DNA of 64,000 nt from Cupriavidus taiwanensis (GCF_900249755.1 NZ_LT976853.1:3026756-3090755), one strand, 5' to 3'. Positions 38,923 to 50,235 are shown, counted from the first letter of the stretch. Notes: a model not told the origin generated them from the letters alone. Numbers and translations are program-made.

Positions 38923-39477
38923 TCAGCGCAAAAACGGCAGCATCCGGCCCAGCGTGCCGTCACGGTCGACGAACTGGTGTTTCACCGCCGCCGCCGCATG
39001 GACAACGACCACGGCCGCCATCAGGTAGTTCAGCCAGATATGGGTGAACTTCAGCACTTCCTTCAGCGCATCGCTTTTCTCGATCAGCGCCGGCATCTTC
39101 CACAAACCCAGGTAGACCACCGGCACGCCCGCGGCCGAGCTGTACAGGTAGCCGCTGATGGGAACGATCACGATCAGCAGGTACAGCAGATGGTGGGCGC
39201 CGGCCGCGGCCCGCGCCTGCCACGCCGGGGTGCCCGGTGCGACCGGCGGCGCGGCGTGGGTGGCGCGCCACAGCACGCGCAGCACGGCGACGGCGAAGAT
39301 CGTCACGCCCAGCCACTTGTGCCAGGAGTAGAGCTTGAGCTTGGTCGGCGTCAGCCCCGGGATGCCGGTCATGTACAGGCCCAGCCCGAACGCGGCGAAT
39401 ATGGCCAGCGCCACCAGCCAGTGCAGGGCGATCGCGGTGGCACCGTAGCCGGCGGGAACGGGGGCGGTAGAACGCAT
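38923..39477 (-). CDS. Cytochrome b561 family protein
   Basis: A 184-residue inner-membrane dihaem cytochrome with four hydrophobic helices and conserved haem histidines, for example in AIALHWLVAL (first helix), YSWHKWLGV (second), AGAHHLLYL (third) and THIWLNYLMAAVVVVHAAAA (fourth). Members such as CybB pass electrons between quinol and acceptors such as superoxide. It leads the operon with two YceI genes. Confidence 0.93.
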   Translation of the reverse strand: MRSTAPVPAGYGATAIALHWLVALAIFAAFGLGLYMTGIPGLTPTKLKLYSWHKWLGVTIFAVAVLRVLWRATHAAPPVAPGTPAWQARAAAGAHHLLYLLIVIVPISGYLYSSAAGVPVVYLGLWKMPALIEKSDALKEVLKFTHIWLNYLMAAVVVVHAAAAVKHQFVDRDGTLGRMLPFLR

Positions 39478-39684
39478 CGGATTCCTCTCGCCCGCGGCAC
39501 GGGCGTTTCACAATTTTGGGGAAGGCACCGGCCGGAACCACCCGCCCGTGCGCTGACGATTCTCGCATTATTGCGGCCCGATGTGCGCCGGTGCAGGACA
39601 GTCCTTCATTAAGTTATTCAAATGCTTTGAAGCGACATTCTGGCGCAGGCGTCACAAAGACGGAGGTGGGAGCGTCGGAAAACA

Positions 39685-39710
39685 AAAAGCCATCCCGAGG
39701 GATGGCTTTT
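39685..39710 (-). terminator. Terminator downstream of purB
   Basis: AAAAGCCATCCC, GA loop, GGGATGGCTTTT: a perfect 12-bp stem with A and T tails, so it can work on both strands. It lies about 100 bases after the purB stop. Confidence 0.85.
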
Positions 39711-39716
39711 GCTGAT

Positions 39717-39787
39717 CGTCGTCCCCGCGAAGGGCGGTGATGTAGTGCCGCTAAAGACACTTGATCGCCCCTTTCGCAGGGATGACG
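39717..39787. repeat. Imperfect inverted repeat, CGTCRTCCCYGCGAA type
   Basis: The left arm CGTCGTCCCCGCGAAGGGCG (39717-39736) matches the complement of 39766-39787 with a few mismatches, around a loop of 29 bases. The arms resemble a widespread proteobacterial intergenic repeat (CGTCATCCCCGCGAA). It sits between the purB stop and its terminator. Confidence 0.6.
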
Positions 39788-39809
39788 GTTTAGTTTTCTG
39801 GAATTCCGC

Positions 39810-42166
<2,357 letters not shown>

Positions 42167-42167
42167 T

Positions 42168-42207
42168 GGTTTGCTCCCTCTCCCGCGCGCGGGAGAGGGA
42201 GCAAACC
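42168..42207. repeat. REP-type palindrome, single copy, perfect 20-bp arms
   Basis: A 40-base perfect palindrome with no loop: GGTTTGCTCCCTCTCCCGCG and its exact complement. It begins one base after the GST stop and lies before the convergent mnmA stop, where it could act as a bidirectional transcript-end hairpin. It is the most symmetrical copy of the repeat family here. Confidence 0.85.
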
Positions 42208-42230
42208 GCCGGGTGTTTTGCTGATCGCGC

Positions 42231-43316
42231 TTACTGGATGATGCCGCCGCCCAGGCACACATCCCCGTCATACAGCACCGCCGACTGCCCCGGCGTCACC
42301 GCCCACTGCGCCTCGGCAAACCGCAGCGTCAGCGCATCGCCCTCCACCGCCTGCACCGTGCACGCCGCATCGCTCTGGCGATAGCGGGTCTTGGCCGCCA
42401 TCGCCGCGCCCACTGCCGGCGGCTCGCCCGCCACCCAGGACAGGTCCGACGCGGTCAGCACCGGCGTCAGCAGCCACGGATGGTCGTGGCCCTGCACCAC
42501 GTAAAGCGTATTGTTCGCCATGTCCTTGCGCGCGACATACCAGGCGTCGCCGTTGCCGTCGCGGCTGCCGCCCAGGCCAATGCCCTTGCGCTGGCCCAGC
42601 GTGTAGAAGGCCAGGCCGATATGCTCGCCGACCACCTTGCCTTCAGGCGTCTTCATCGGCCCCGGCCTGGTCGGCAGGTAGCGGTTCAGGAAGTCGCGGA
42701 ACGGGCGTTCGCCGATAAAGCAGATGCCGGTCGAGTCCTTCTTCTTCGCGTTGGGCAGGCCGATCTCGGCGGCGATCTCGCGCACCCGCGTCTTGGGGAT
42801 CTCGCCCAGCGGGAACAGCGTGCGCGACAGCTGCGCCTGGTTCAACCGGTGCAGGAAGTAGCTCTGGTCCTTGGTATGGTCCAGCGCCTTGAGCAGCTCG
42901 AAGCGGCCGGCCGCGTTCCGGCGCACGCGCGCATAGTGGCCGGTGGCGATGGTGTCGGCCCCCAGCGACATGGCATGGTCCAGGAACGCCTTGAACTTGA
43001 TCTCGGCATTGCACAGCACATCCGGGTTCGGCGTGCGGCCGGCCGAGTATTCGCGCAGGAAGTCGGCGAAGACGCGGTCCTTGTATTCGGCGGCGAAGTT
43101 GACCGCCTCGACATCGACGCCGATCAGGTCGGCCACCGAGACCACGTCGAGCCAGTCCTGGCGCGTGGAGCAGTATTCGCTGTCGTCATCGTCTTCCCAG
43201 TTCTTCATGAACAGGCCGATGACCTCGTAGCCCTGCTGCTTGAGCAGCCACGCGGTGACCGACGAGTCGACCCCGCCGGACATCCCCACCACGACACGCT
43301 TTGCGGCACCGCTCAC
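42231..43316 (-). CDS. mnmA: tRNA-specific 2-thiouridylase MnmA
   Basis: MnmA adds sulfur to wobble uridine 34 of tRNAs for Lys, Glu and Gln. The 361-residue protein has the PP-loop SGGVDS at 13-18, a first catalytic cysteine in [14 protein letters not shown], and the second in [14 protein letters not shown]. It starts with GTG at 43316, whose last two bases form part of the upstream Nudix gene's stop codon (GTGA), a four-base overlap. A nudJ-mnmA pair is also found in E. coli. The frame is open far upstream, but those codons overlap nudJ and are not MnmA-like. Confidence 0.96.
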   Translation of the reverse strand: MSGAAKRVVVGMSGGVDSSVTAWLLKQQGYEVIGLFMKNWEDDDDSEYCSTRQDWLDVVSVADLIGVDVEAVNFAAEYKDRVFADFLREYSAGRTPNPDVLCNAEIKFKAFLDHAMSLGADTIATGHYARVRRNAAGRFELLKALDHTKDQSYFLHRLNQAQLSRTLFPLGEIPKTRVREIAAEIGLPNAKKKDSTGICFIGERPFRDFLNRYLPTRPGPMKTPEGKVVGEHIGLAFYTLGQRKGIGLGGSRDGNGDAWYVARKDMANNTLYVVQGHDHPWLLTPVLTASDLSWVAGEPPAVGAAMAAKTRYRQSDAACTVQAVEGDALTLRFAEAQWAVTPGQSAVLYDGDVCLGGGIIQ

Positions 43317-43804
43317 GGCTGCGCCCCCGCCTGCAGCACCGAAGGGTGCGTGTACAGCGCGTCCAGCGCAAAGCGCTTGCCGGCCAGGTAGTCGTCGACG
43401 CACGCCATCACCAGCGGCGAACGGTGCCGTTCCGGGCACGCGCGCAGCTCGTCGGCGCCCATCCACACGGTACGCACGATGCCGGTGTCGAGCTGGCGGC
43501 CGGCGTCGAGCGAGCCCAGGTCGCCGGTAAAGGCGAAGCGCACGTAGGTCACGTCGCCGCCGGTGCGCGACGACAGCGAACGGCCCATGTAGCAGCCCAG
43601 CAGCGCGCGCGGCTCGAAGGTGTGGGCGGTCTCTTCCAGGGTTTCGCGGATCACGGCGCGGATCAGGCTTTCGCCCGGATCCAGGTGTCCCGCGGGCTGG
43701 TTCAGGCGCAGCCCGTCGGCGGTTTCCTCTTCGACCAGCAGGAAGCGGCCGCCGCGTTCGATCACGGCGGCAACGGTCACGCTGGCATTCCAATCGCTTG
43801 ACAT
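43313..43804 (-). CDS. nudJ: Nudix hydrolase, NudJ-like
   Basis: NudJ-type enzymes hydrolyse nucleoside tri- and diphosphates and the thiamine precursor HMP-PP. The 163-residue protein has the Nudix box [22 protein letters not shown] at about 41-62, with the metal-binding REtLEE core intact and the usual glycine near the end replaced by alanine. The start is ATG at 43804; a TTG three codons earlier is a weaker option. It overlaps mnmA by four bases, as expected from the conserved nudJ-mnmA order. Confidence 0.88.
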   Translation of the reverse strand: MSSDWNASVTVAAVIERGGRFLLVEEETADGLRLNQPAGHLDPGESLIRAVIRETLEETAHTFEPRALLGCYMGRSLSSRTGGDVTYVRFAFTGDLGSLDAGRQLDTGIVRTVWMGADELRACPERHRSPLVMACVDDYLAGKRFALDALYTHPSVLQAGAQP

Positions 43805-44059
43805 GATGCTCAATTTTTAGGCAATCCCGCATTCTACCGGTTGCGGGCCCATCGTGCAGCGCGGCGGCGGACTCGGGCATGGTATGACGGCGGGCGCGGC
43901 AATCGCCGACCGGCCGGTCACCATTGCATGTCAGATTCCTGTAAGCTGCGGAAAAATTGTGCGCTGCGGCTTAAACCCCCGGGTCGGTCCGGCAGCGCAC
44001 ACGGGCCAGACGTCGGTCCGCCTAACCAGACAAGACGCCAGCTAAAGGAGAAATCGACG

Positions 44060-45181
44060 ATGTACATCGGCATCCCGCAGGAGACGCGGGCCGGCGAGAC
44101 TCGCGTCGCCGCCACCCCGGAGACCGTCAAGAAATACGTCGCCCAGGGCCACAAGGTGGTGGTGCAGGCCGGCGCCGGCCTCAGTGCCAGCCAGCCCGAC
44201 AGCGCGTATGAGGCGGTCGGCGCCACTATCGGCAGCGCCGCCGACGCGCTCGGCGCGCAACTGGTGCTGAAGGTGCGCGCGCCCGATGCCGCCGAACTGG
44301 CGCAGATGAAGCCGGGCGCGGTGCTGGTCGGCATGCTCAATCCCTTCGATGCCGAGAACAACGCGCGCATGTCCGCCGCCAACATCACCGCCTTCGCGCT
44401 CGAAGCCGCGCCGCGCACCACGCGCGCGCAGAGCATGGACGTGCTGTCGTCGCAGGCCAATATCGCCGGCTACAAGGCCGTGCTGGTGGCCGCGCACCAC
44501 TACCAGCGCTTCATGCCGATGCTGATGACCGCCGCCGGCACCGTCAAGGCGGCGCGCGTGCTGATCCTGGGCGCCGGCGTGGCCGGGCTGCAGGCGATTG
44601 CCACCGCCAAGCGGCTGGGCGCGGTGATCGAAGCTTCCGACGTGCGCCCCGCAGTCAAGGAGCAGATCGAATCGCTGGGGGCCAAGTTCCTCGACGTGCC
44701 GTTCGTGACCGATGAAGAGCGCGAGATCGCGCAGGGCGTGGGCGGCTATGCGCGCCCGATGCCGCCCGACTGGATGAAGCGCCAGGCAGAACTGGTGCAC
44801 CAGCGCGCGATCCAGGCCGACATCGTCATCACCACCGCGCTGATTCCGGGGCGCAAGGCGCCGGTGCTGCTGCAGGAGGCCACCGTGGCGCAGATGAAGC
44901 CCGGCTCGGTGGTGGTCGACCTGGCCGCCGCGCAGGGCGGCAACTGCCCGCTGACGGTGGCCGACGAAGTGGTCAACCACAACGGCGTGATCCTGATCGG
45001 ACATACCAACCTGGCCAGCATGGTCGCGGCCGACGCCTCGGCGCTCTATGCCCGCAACGTGCTGGACTTCCTCAAGCTGGTCGTCGACAAGGACGGCCAG
45101 TTCACGCTCAACCTCGAAGACGACATCGTCGCCGCCTGCCTGATGTGCAGGGACGGCCAGGTCGTGCGCGAGGCGGCGTAA
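44060..45181 (+). CDS. pntAA: NAD(P) transhydrogenase subunit alpha part 1
   Basis: This is the NAD(H)-binding domain I of the proton-pumping transhydrogenase, which makes NADPH from NADH. The 373-residue protein begins [21 protein letters not shown], has the Rossmann motif [22 protein letters not shown] and the [31 protein letters not shown] mobile-loop region. The ATG at 44060 follows AAAGGAG. Domain I and the membrane part are separate genes here, as in Rhodospirillum. panD follows 59 bases later. Confidence 0.95.
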   Translation: MYIGIPQETRAGETRVAATPETVKKYVAQGHKVVVQAGAGLSASQPDSAYEAVGATIGSAADALGAQLVLKVRAPDAAELAQMKPGAVLVGMLNPFDAENNARMSAANITAFALEAAPRTTRAQSMDVLSSQANIAGYKAVLVAAHHYQRFMPMLMTAAGTVKAARVLILGAGVAGLQAIATAKRLGAVIEASDVRPAVKEQIESLGAKFLDVPFVTDEEREIAQGVGGYARPMPPDWMKRQAELVHQRAIQADIVITTALIPGRKAPVLLQEATVAQMKPGSVVVDLAAAQGGNCPLTVADEVVNHNGVILIGHTNLASMVAADASALYARNVLDFLKLVVDKDGQFTLNLEDDIVAACLMCRDGQVVREAA

Positions 45182-45240
45182 CTCCAACGGGCGCAGCGCG
45201 CCCACTGCTTTCGCTTCAGATATATAAGGACGTATCACCC

Positions 45241-45603
45241 ATGCAACGCATCATGCTCCGCGCCAAGCTCCACCGCGTCACCGTGACGCAGGCGGACCTC
45301 AACTACGAGGGTTCGTGCGGCATCGACCAGGACCTGCTGGACGCTGCCGACATGAAGGAGTTCGAGAAGATCGAGCTGTACAACGTCAACAACGGCGAGC
45401 GCTTCTCCACCTACATCATCAAGGGCGAGCGCGGCAGCGGCGAGATCTCGCTGAACGGCGCCGCCGCGCGCCGCGCGCATCTGGGCGACCAGCTGATCAT
45501 CTGCACCTATGCGCCGATGACCGACGAGGAAATCGCCACGTACAAGCCCAAGGTGATCCTGGTGAACGAGAAGAACGGGATCAAGGAAATCAAGAAGGTC
45601 TGA
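45241..45603 (+). CDS. panD: Aspartate 1-decarboxylase precursor
   Basis: PanD makes beta-alanine from aspartate for pantothenate and CoA synthesis. The 120-residue pro-enzyme has the self-cleavage site Gly24-Ser25 in YEGSCGID, which yields the pyruvoyl group, and conserved [13 protein letters not shown] and [18 protein letters not shown]. It begins exactly at 45241 with ATG and an AAGGA ribosome binding site. The unusual point is its place between pntAA and pntAB, followed by a repeat doublet. Confidence 0.97.
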   Translation: MQRIMLRAKLHRVTVTQADLNYEGSCGIDQDLLDAADMKEFEKIELYNVNNGERFSTYIIKGERGSGEISLNGAAARRAHLGDQLIICTYAPMTDEEIATYKPKVILVNEKNGIKEIKKV

Positions 45604-45624
45604 GCATCGACCGCTGAGGGTTTT

Positions 45625-45750
45625 CTCCCCTCTCCCGCTTGCGGGAGAGGGGCCGGGGGAGAGGGCCGGCGTTGGCAAATGCGACGGCCTGTACTTCGTG
45701 GCGGCTCCCGCCCTCTCCCCAACCCTCTCCCGCAAGCGGGAGAGGGAGCA
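45625..45750. repeat. REP doublet (REPIN-like element)
   Basis: Two palindromes with the CCCTCTCCCGC core at 45627-45652 and 45723-45746, inverted to each other. The inner flanks GGGGGAGAGGGC and GCCCTCTCCCC also pair, so the element folds into one long hairpin. It lies between panD and pntAB, in the middle of the transhydrogenase genes. Confidence 0.8.
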
Positions 45751-45860
45751 CGCCACCGGCAATTCAAGAGCCACGGCCGGTTGGCGTGCCCCGCCGTAAT
45801 ACTGCAAAAACAACATAGCAACAGCAGCATCCCGGTTTCAAAGCAACGGAGGAGAAGTCG

Positions 45861-46202
45861 ATGGAGATGGTGAACCACACGGTGATCAACCTGATCATCT
45901 TCGTGCTGGCGATCTACGTGGGTTACCACGTGGTCTGGACGGTCACGCCGGCCCTGCATACGCCGCTGATGGCGGTGACCAACGCGATCTCGGCCATCAT
46001 CATCGTCGGCGCGATGCTCGCCGCGGGCCTGACCGAAGGCGGGGTCGGGCGCGTGATGGGCACGCTGGCGGTGGCGCTGGCGGCGGTCAATGTGTTCGGC
46101 GGGTTCCTGGTCACCCAGCGCATGCTGGAGATGTTCAAGAAGAAGGAACCGAAGGCCAGGGCGCCCGAGGGCAAGCCGGCACTGGCCAAGGAGGGCGCGT
46201 GA
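45861..46202 (+). CDS. pntAB: NAD(P) transhydrogenase subunit alpha part 2
   Basis: A 113-residue membrane protein with three hydrophobic helices ([18 protein letters not shown], the [15 protein letters not shown] region, and [22 protein letters not shown]), the C-terminal membrane part of the alpha subunit. It supplies helices for the proton channel together with PntB. An AACGGAGGAG ribosome binding site precedes the ATG at 45861. Its TGA overlaps the pntB start (TGATG). Confidence 0.94.
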   Translation: MEMVNHTVINLIIFVLAIYVGYHVVWTVTPALHTPLMAVTNAISAIIIVGAMLAAGLTEGGVGRVMGTLAVALAAVNVFGGFLVTQRMLEMFKKKEPKARAPEGKPALAKEGA

Positions 46203-47677
46203 TGGCGGGCCTTGTCAGCATGAACCTCGTCACCCTGCTCTACCTGGTGGCCTCGGTCTGCTTTATCCAGGCGCTCAAGGGGCTGTCGCACCCGGCCTCG
46301 GCACGCAAGGGCAATGCCTTCGGCATGATCGGCATGGCCATCGCGGTAGTGACCACGCTGGTGCTGATCATCAAGCTGAAGAACGAGTTCCTCGCGGCGG
46401 GCACGGCCCAGTCGTCGGTGGGCACGGGGCTGGCGCTGATCTTTGCGGCGCTGGTGGTGGGCGGCGGCATCGGCGCCTACGTGGCGCGCAAGGTGCAGAT
46501 GACCAAGATGCCGGAACTGGTCGCGGCGATGCACTCGCTGATCGGTCTCGCAGCGGTGTTCATCGCGGTGGCGGCGGTGGCGGAGCCGGCGGCGTTCGGC
46601 ATCAGCCCGGCCGGCTCGCACCTGATCCCGCTGGGCAACCGCATCGAGCTCTTTATCGGCTGCTTCGTCGGCGCGATCACGTTCTCGGGCTCGGTGATCG
46701 CCTTCGGCAAGCTGGCCGGGCGCTACAAGTTCCGCCTGTTCCAGGGCGCGCCGGTGGTGTTCGCCGGCCAGCACATGCTGAACCTGGCGCTGGCGCTGGC
46801 CATGGTCGGCTTCGGCATCGCGTTCTTCATGACGCAGGAATGGCTGCCGTTCCTGGTGATGCTGGCGATCGCCTTCGTGCTGGGGGTGCTGATCATCATC
46901 CCGATCGGCGGCGCCGACATGCCGGTGGTGGTGTCGATGCTGAACTCGTACTCGGGCTGGGCGGCGGCGGGCATCGGCTTCTCGCTGAACAACCCGATGC
47001 TGATCATCGCCGGCTCGCTGGTGGGTTCGTCCGGTGCGATCCTGTCGTACATCATGTGCCGCGCGATGAACCGCTCGTTCTTCAACGTGATCCTGGGCGG
47101 CTTCGGCGGCGACGCGTCGGCAGGCGCGGCGGCCGGCGCGCAAACGCAGCGCAACGTCAAGTCGGGCTCGGCGGACGACGCCGCCTTCCTGATGGGCAAC
47201 GCCGAGACCGTGATCATCGTGCCGGGCTACGGCCTGGCGGTGGCGCGCGCCCAGCATGCGCTGAAGGAACTGACCGAGAAGCTGTCCGAGAAGGGCGTGA
47301 CCGTGAAGTACGCGATCCACCCGGTGGCGGGCCGCATGCCGGGCCACATGAACGTGCTGCTGGCCGAGGCCGAGGTGCCGTACGACCAGGTCTTCGAGAT
47401 GGAAGACATCAACAGCGAGTTCGGCCAGGCCGACGTGGTGCTGGTGCTGGGCGCCAACGACGTGGTCAACCCGGCGGCCAAGAACGATCCCAAGTCGCCG
47501 ATCGCCGGCATGCCGATCCTGGAGGCGTACAAGGCCAAGACCATCATCGTCAACAAGCGCTCGATGGCCGCCGGCTACGCGGGTCTCGACAACGAGCTGT
47601 TCTACATGGACAAGACCATGATGGTGTTCGGCGACGCCAAGAAGGTGGTCGAGGACATGTTCAAGGCGGTCGACTAA
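46202..47677 (+). CDS. pntB: NAD(P) transhydrogenase subunit beta
   Basis: PntB holds the rest of the proton channel and the NADP(H)-binding domain III. The 491-residue protein has about eight to nine helices in the first 275 residues, GGADMPVVVSMLNSYSGWAAAGIGF with the domain II motif, and the C-terminal NADP site with VIIVPGYGLAVARAQHAL and VLGANDVVNPAAKNDP. It overlaps the pntAB stop by one base. An ATG at 46220 is a possible shorter start. Confidence 0.96.
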   Translation: MAGLVSMNLVTLLYLVASVCFIQALKGLSHPASARKGNAFGMIGMAIAVVTTLVLIIKLKNEFLAAGTAQSSVGTGLALIFAALVVGGGIGAYVARKVQMTKMPELVAAMHSLIGLAAVFIAVAAVAEPAAFGISPAGSHLIPLGNRIELFIGCFVGAITFSGSVIAFGKLAGRYKFRLFQGAPVVFAGQHMLNLALALAMVGFGIAFFMTQEWLPFLVMLAIAFVLGVLIIIPIGGADMPVVVSMLNSYSGWAAAGIGFSLNNPMLIIAGSLVGSSGAILSYIMCRAMNRSFFNVILGGFGGDASAGAAAGAQTQRNVKSGSADDAAFLMGNAETVIIVPGYGLAVARAQHALKELTEKLSEKGVTVKYAIHPVAGRMPGHMNVLLAEAEVPYDQVFEMEDINSEFGQADVVLVLGANDVVNPAAKNDPKSPIAGMPILEAYKAKTIIVNKRSMAAGYAGLDNELFYMDKTMMVFGDAKKVVEDMFKAVD

Positions 47678-47693
47678 GGCCCCCGGCCGGTCC

Positions 47694-47751
47694 GGCCCGC
47701 GCCCCCCGGCGCGGGCCATCGCCCGCCGGCCCTTCCGGAACAAGGGCCGGC
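47694..47751 (+). other. Two tandem GC hairpins after pntB
   Basis: Two perfect 10-bp stems in a row: GGCCCGCGCC with GGCGCGGGCC (47694-47717), and GCCGGCCCTT with AAGGGCCGGC (47725-47751). Neither is followed by a T-run. They begin 17 bases after the pntB stop and probably mark the transcript 3-prime end. Confidence 0.6.
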
Positions 47752-47796
47752 CTCCCCTCGCGGCCCGCCGCAGGCCGCCTGGCCGCAAGGCGTGCC

Positions 47797-47824
47797 TTGC
47801 AAGGCAGCCATGGCGCGCTATACT
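47797..47824 (+). promoter_or_regulatory. Sigma-70-like promoter of the response regulator gene
   Basis: TTGCAA, 16 bases, TATACT: four of six consensus bases in the -35 and five of six in the -10, with good spacing. The predicted start site would give a leader of about 60 bases before the ATG at 47893. Confidence 0.55.
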
Positions 47825-47892
47825 GGCCTGCGAATACGCACGCTGGCTTGCCACTTGCGCCAACGCCTGTGCCAACCCCTGCCCGCCGCTCC

Positions 47893-48939
47893 ATGACCTT
47901 CAATCCGCACGACAGGAATCTGTCGGTCTTCCATCACCCGGTCCTGACTGTCCTTGTGGATGACAGCAAGTCTTTCATCGACAGCCTGGCGTTCCAGATG
48001 GATGCCGCGCGCGGGGTGATCACCTTCACCGACCCGCGCGAAGCGCTGCAGTGGATCCGCGAAGCCTATGCCACCCGCTTCCCGGGCTTCCTGCCGGTGC
48101 GCGTCACGCACGACGACCTGACCTTCCTGACCGAGCGGCGCACGGTACAGCTGGACATCGACCGCATCTACCGCCAGATCCACGACGTCAACCGCTTCCT
48201 GCAGCCGGGCGTGATCGTGGTCGACTATTCGATGCCGCAGATGGACGGCCTGGAATTCTGCCAGGCGCTGCAGGACCTGCCGTGCAAGACCATCCTGCTG
48301 ACCGGCACCGCCGACGAGAGCATTGCCGTGCAGGGCTTCAACCACGGGCTGATCGACCGCTACGTGAAGAAGCACGACAGCAATATGGTGGAGCGGCTCG
48401 ACCAGGAAATCGAAGCCATGCAGCAGGCGTACTTCGCCACGCTGTCGCGCACGCTGCGCGAGCTGCTGACGCGGCATTCGTTCTCGTTCCTGTCCGATCC
48501 GGCCATGACCGAGCGCGTGCGCCAGCTGACCACGCGCTACGGCTTTGTCGAGTACTACCTGTACCCCAACCCGGCCGGCATCCTGCTGCTGACCGCGCAG
48601 GGCCACGCCACGCTGATGGTGATCGAGACCCGCGCCGGACTGATGACGCAGGTGGAGTCCGCCGAAGCCTACGACGCCCCGGCCGCGCTGATCGAGGGCC
48701 TGCGCGAAGGCCGGCTGGTGCCCTACTTCTGGCCCGGCAACGGCATGTACACGCCGGCCTGCGTCGATTGGGAACAATACTGCCTGCCGGCCGAGCGCTG
48801 CGAAGGCAGGGAAGAGTTCTTCTACGCGCTGTTCGACCTGCCGCGCCACATGCTGCAGGAGCCGGTGGTCAGCCTGCAGAGCTTCCTGGCGGATTTCAGC
48901 CGCAATCCGGACGCGCTGACGGGGCGCAAGCGCCCCTGA
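47893..48939 (+). CDS. Response regulator with expanded receiver domain, LqsR-like
   Basis: A 348-residue protein with receiver-domain landmarks in unusual spacing: acidic pair Asp23-Asp24 (LVDDSKSF), phosphoacceptor Asp111 (VVDYSMPQMDGLEF), Thr139 region (LLTGTADES) and Lys159/160 (YVKKHD). The acidic pair and phosphoacceptor are 87 residues apart instead of about 44, so some 43 extra residues (about 58-103) are inserted. The C-terminal half (about 175-348) has no recognised DNA-binding or enzyme motif. Legionella LqsR, a quorum-sensing regulator, is of similar length with its acceptor Asp near 108, so it may be a relative. No kinase gene adjoins it. Confidence 0.75.
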   Translation: MTFNPHDRNLSVFHHPVLTVLVDDSKSFIDSLAFQMDAARGVITFTDPREALQWIREAYATRFPGFLPVRVTHDDLTFLTERRTVQLDIDRIYRQIHDVNRFLQPGVIVVDYSMPQMDGLEFCQALQDLPCKTILLTGTADESIAVQGFNHGLIDRYVKKHDSNMVERLDQEIEAMQQAYFATLSRTLRELLTRHSFSFLSDPAMTERVRQLTTRYGFVEYYLYPNPAGILLLTAQGHATLMVIETRAGLMTQVESAEAYDAPAALIEGLREGRLVPYFWPGNGMYTPACVDWEQYCLPAERCEGREEFFYALFDLPRHMLQEPVVSLQSFLADFSRNPDALTGRKRP

Positions 48940-48966
48940 CGCCACAGTCCCGGCGCCTGGCCGGGT

Positions 48967-50220
48967 TCAGTCCGCCTGCGGCGCCCGGTTGGCGCCGCGC
49001 ACCATGTCGAAACGGAACAGCCGGCACTCGATATTGCCGTTGTAGAGCGGCGTGCGGCGCGATTCCTTCAGCCGCAGCCGGCGCGGAAAGCCCAGGTCGC
49101 CGGTAAACACCCACGCCTGCCAGCCCGCGAAATGCTGCTTCAGGGTGGTGGCAAAGGCGCTGGCGAACTGGTTGGCGGCGGCCTCTTCCACCTCGTCGCG
49201 CGGCAACTCGTCTTCCGGCGCGCGGCGCTGCCCGCGCACCGCGATCCGCTCGCCGTACGGGGGATTCATCAGCAGCAGGCCCGGTTCGTCATAAGGCGGC
49301 TGCACGAAGCGCGCGTCGACCTGCTTGGTGCGCGCCTCGCCCGGCAGGCCGGCGCGCTCCCAGTTGGCGCGCGTGATCGCCAGCATGTCGGTGGAGATGT
49401 CGGAACCCACCACCTGCAGCTGATCGGCCGAGGCCAGCATGCGGGCGCGCTGCGCGTCCGCCTTCAGCTTCTGCCAGGCCTTGGTGTCCATGCCCTTGAG
49501 CCATTCGAAGGCAAAGCTGCGGCTGCCGCCCGGCGCGATGCCCAGCGCCACCTGCGCCGCCTCGACCAGGAAGGTGCCGCTGCCGCACATCGGGTCGTAG
49601 AACGGCCGCGCGGTCTGGCCCGGCACCCAGCCCGCCAGGCGCAGGATGCCGGCCGCCAGGTTTTCCTTCAGCGGCGCCTCGCCCTTCTCGGTGCGCCAGC
49701 CGCGCTTGAACAGCGGCTCGCCGGTGGTATCGAGATACAGCGTGCAGTCGCGCTCGGTCAGGTGGGCATAGATGCGCACATCCGGGCTGACGGTATCGAC
49801 ACTGGGGCGGGCGCCCACGCGCTCGCGCATGGCATCGCAGACGCCGTCCTTGACCCGCAGCGCGGTGAAGTTGAGGCTGCGCAGCGGCGATTTGTGCGAC
49901 GTCATATCCACGCGCAGCGACTCGTCCGGCGAGAACCACTGTTCCCAGCGCACGCTGCGCGCCAGCGTGTAGATGTCGTCCTCGTGCCGGTAGCCGCGCG
50001 CCGCCACGCGCATCAGCACCCGGCTGGCGATGCGCGAATGCAGGTTGACCGCATAGGCGGCGGCCATCTCGCCCGAGAAATTGACGCCGCCCGGCACTTC
50101 CTGGTGCACCGCGAACGGCGCCAGCGCGGCCATGCCCGGCATCGCGGCGATCTCGCGCAGTTCTTCGGCGAGCGCGCTCTCCAGGCCGCGCGGGCAAGGG
50201 GCAAAGAAGGCTTGGGTCAT
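48967..50220 (-). CDS. THUMP-domain class I RNA methyltransferase (RlmL/YpsC type)
   Basis: A 417-residue methyltransferase that probably modifies 23S rRNA at N2 of a guanine. The N-terminal THUMP region binds RNA (ASRVLMRVAARGYRHEDDIYTLA). The catalytic domain has SAM motif I DPMCGSGTFLVEAAQVALG and motif IV MNPPYGERI. It corresponds to the first half of the E. coli RlmKL fusion and to stand-alone YpsC-like proteins. It is separated from the upstream isomerase gene by a terminator. Confidence 0.88.
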   Translation of the reverse strand: MTQAFFAPCPRGLESALAEELREIAAMPGMAALAPFAVHQEVPGGVNFSGEMAAAYAVNLHSRIASRVLMRVAARGYRHEDDIYTLARSVRWEQWFSPDESLRVDMTSHKSPLRSLNFTALRVKDGVCDAMRERVGARPSVDTVSPDVRIYAHLTERDCTLYLDTTGEPLFKRGWRTEKGEAPLKENLAAGILRLAGWVPGQTARPFYDPMCGSGTFLVEAAQVALGIAPGGSRSFAFEWLKGMDTKAWQKLKADAQRARMLASADQLQVVGSDISTDMLAITRANWERAGLPGEARTKQVDARFVQPPYDEPGLLLMNPPYGERIAVRGQRRAPEDELPRDEVEEAAANQFASAFATTLKQHFAGWQAWVFTGDLGFPRRLRLKESRRTPLYNGNIECRLFRFDMVRGANRAPQAD

Positions 50221-50235
50221 GAGAGGGTTTCCTGC

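Larger units (their letters stand above)
39478..39809. other. Intergenic region between cybB and purB
   Basis: This 332-base gap holds the purB terminator at 39685-39710, an imperfect inverted repeat at 39717-39787, and upstream of cybB a stretch that should contain its promoter. I could not identify a convincing promoter pair. Confidence 0.5.
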
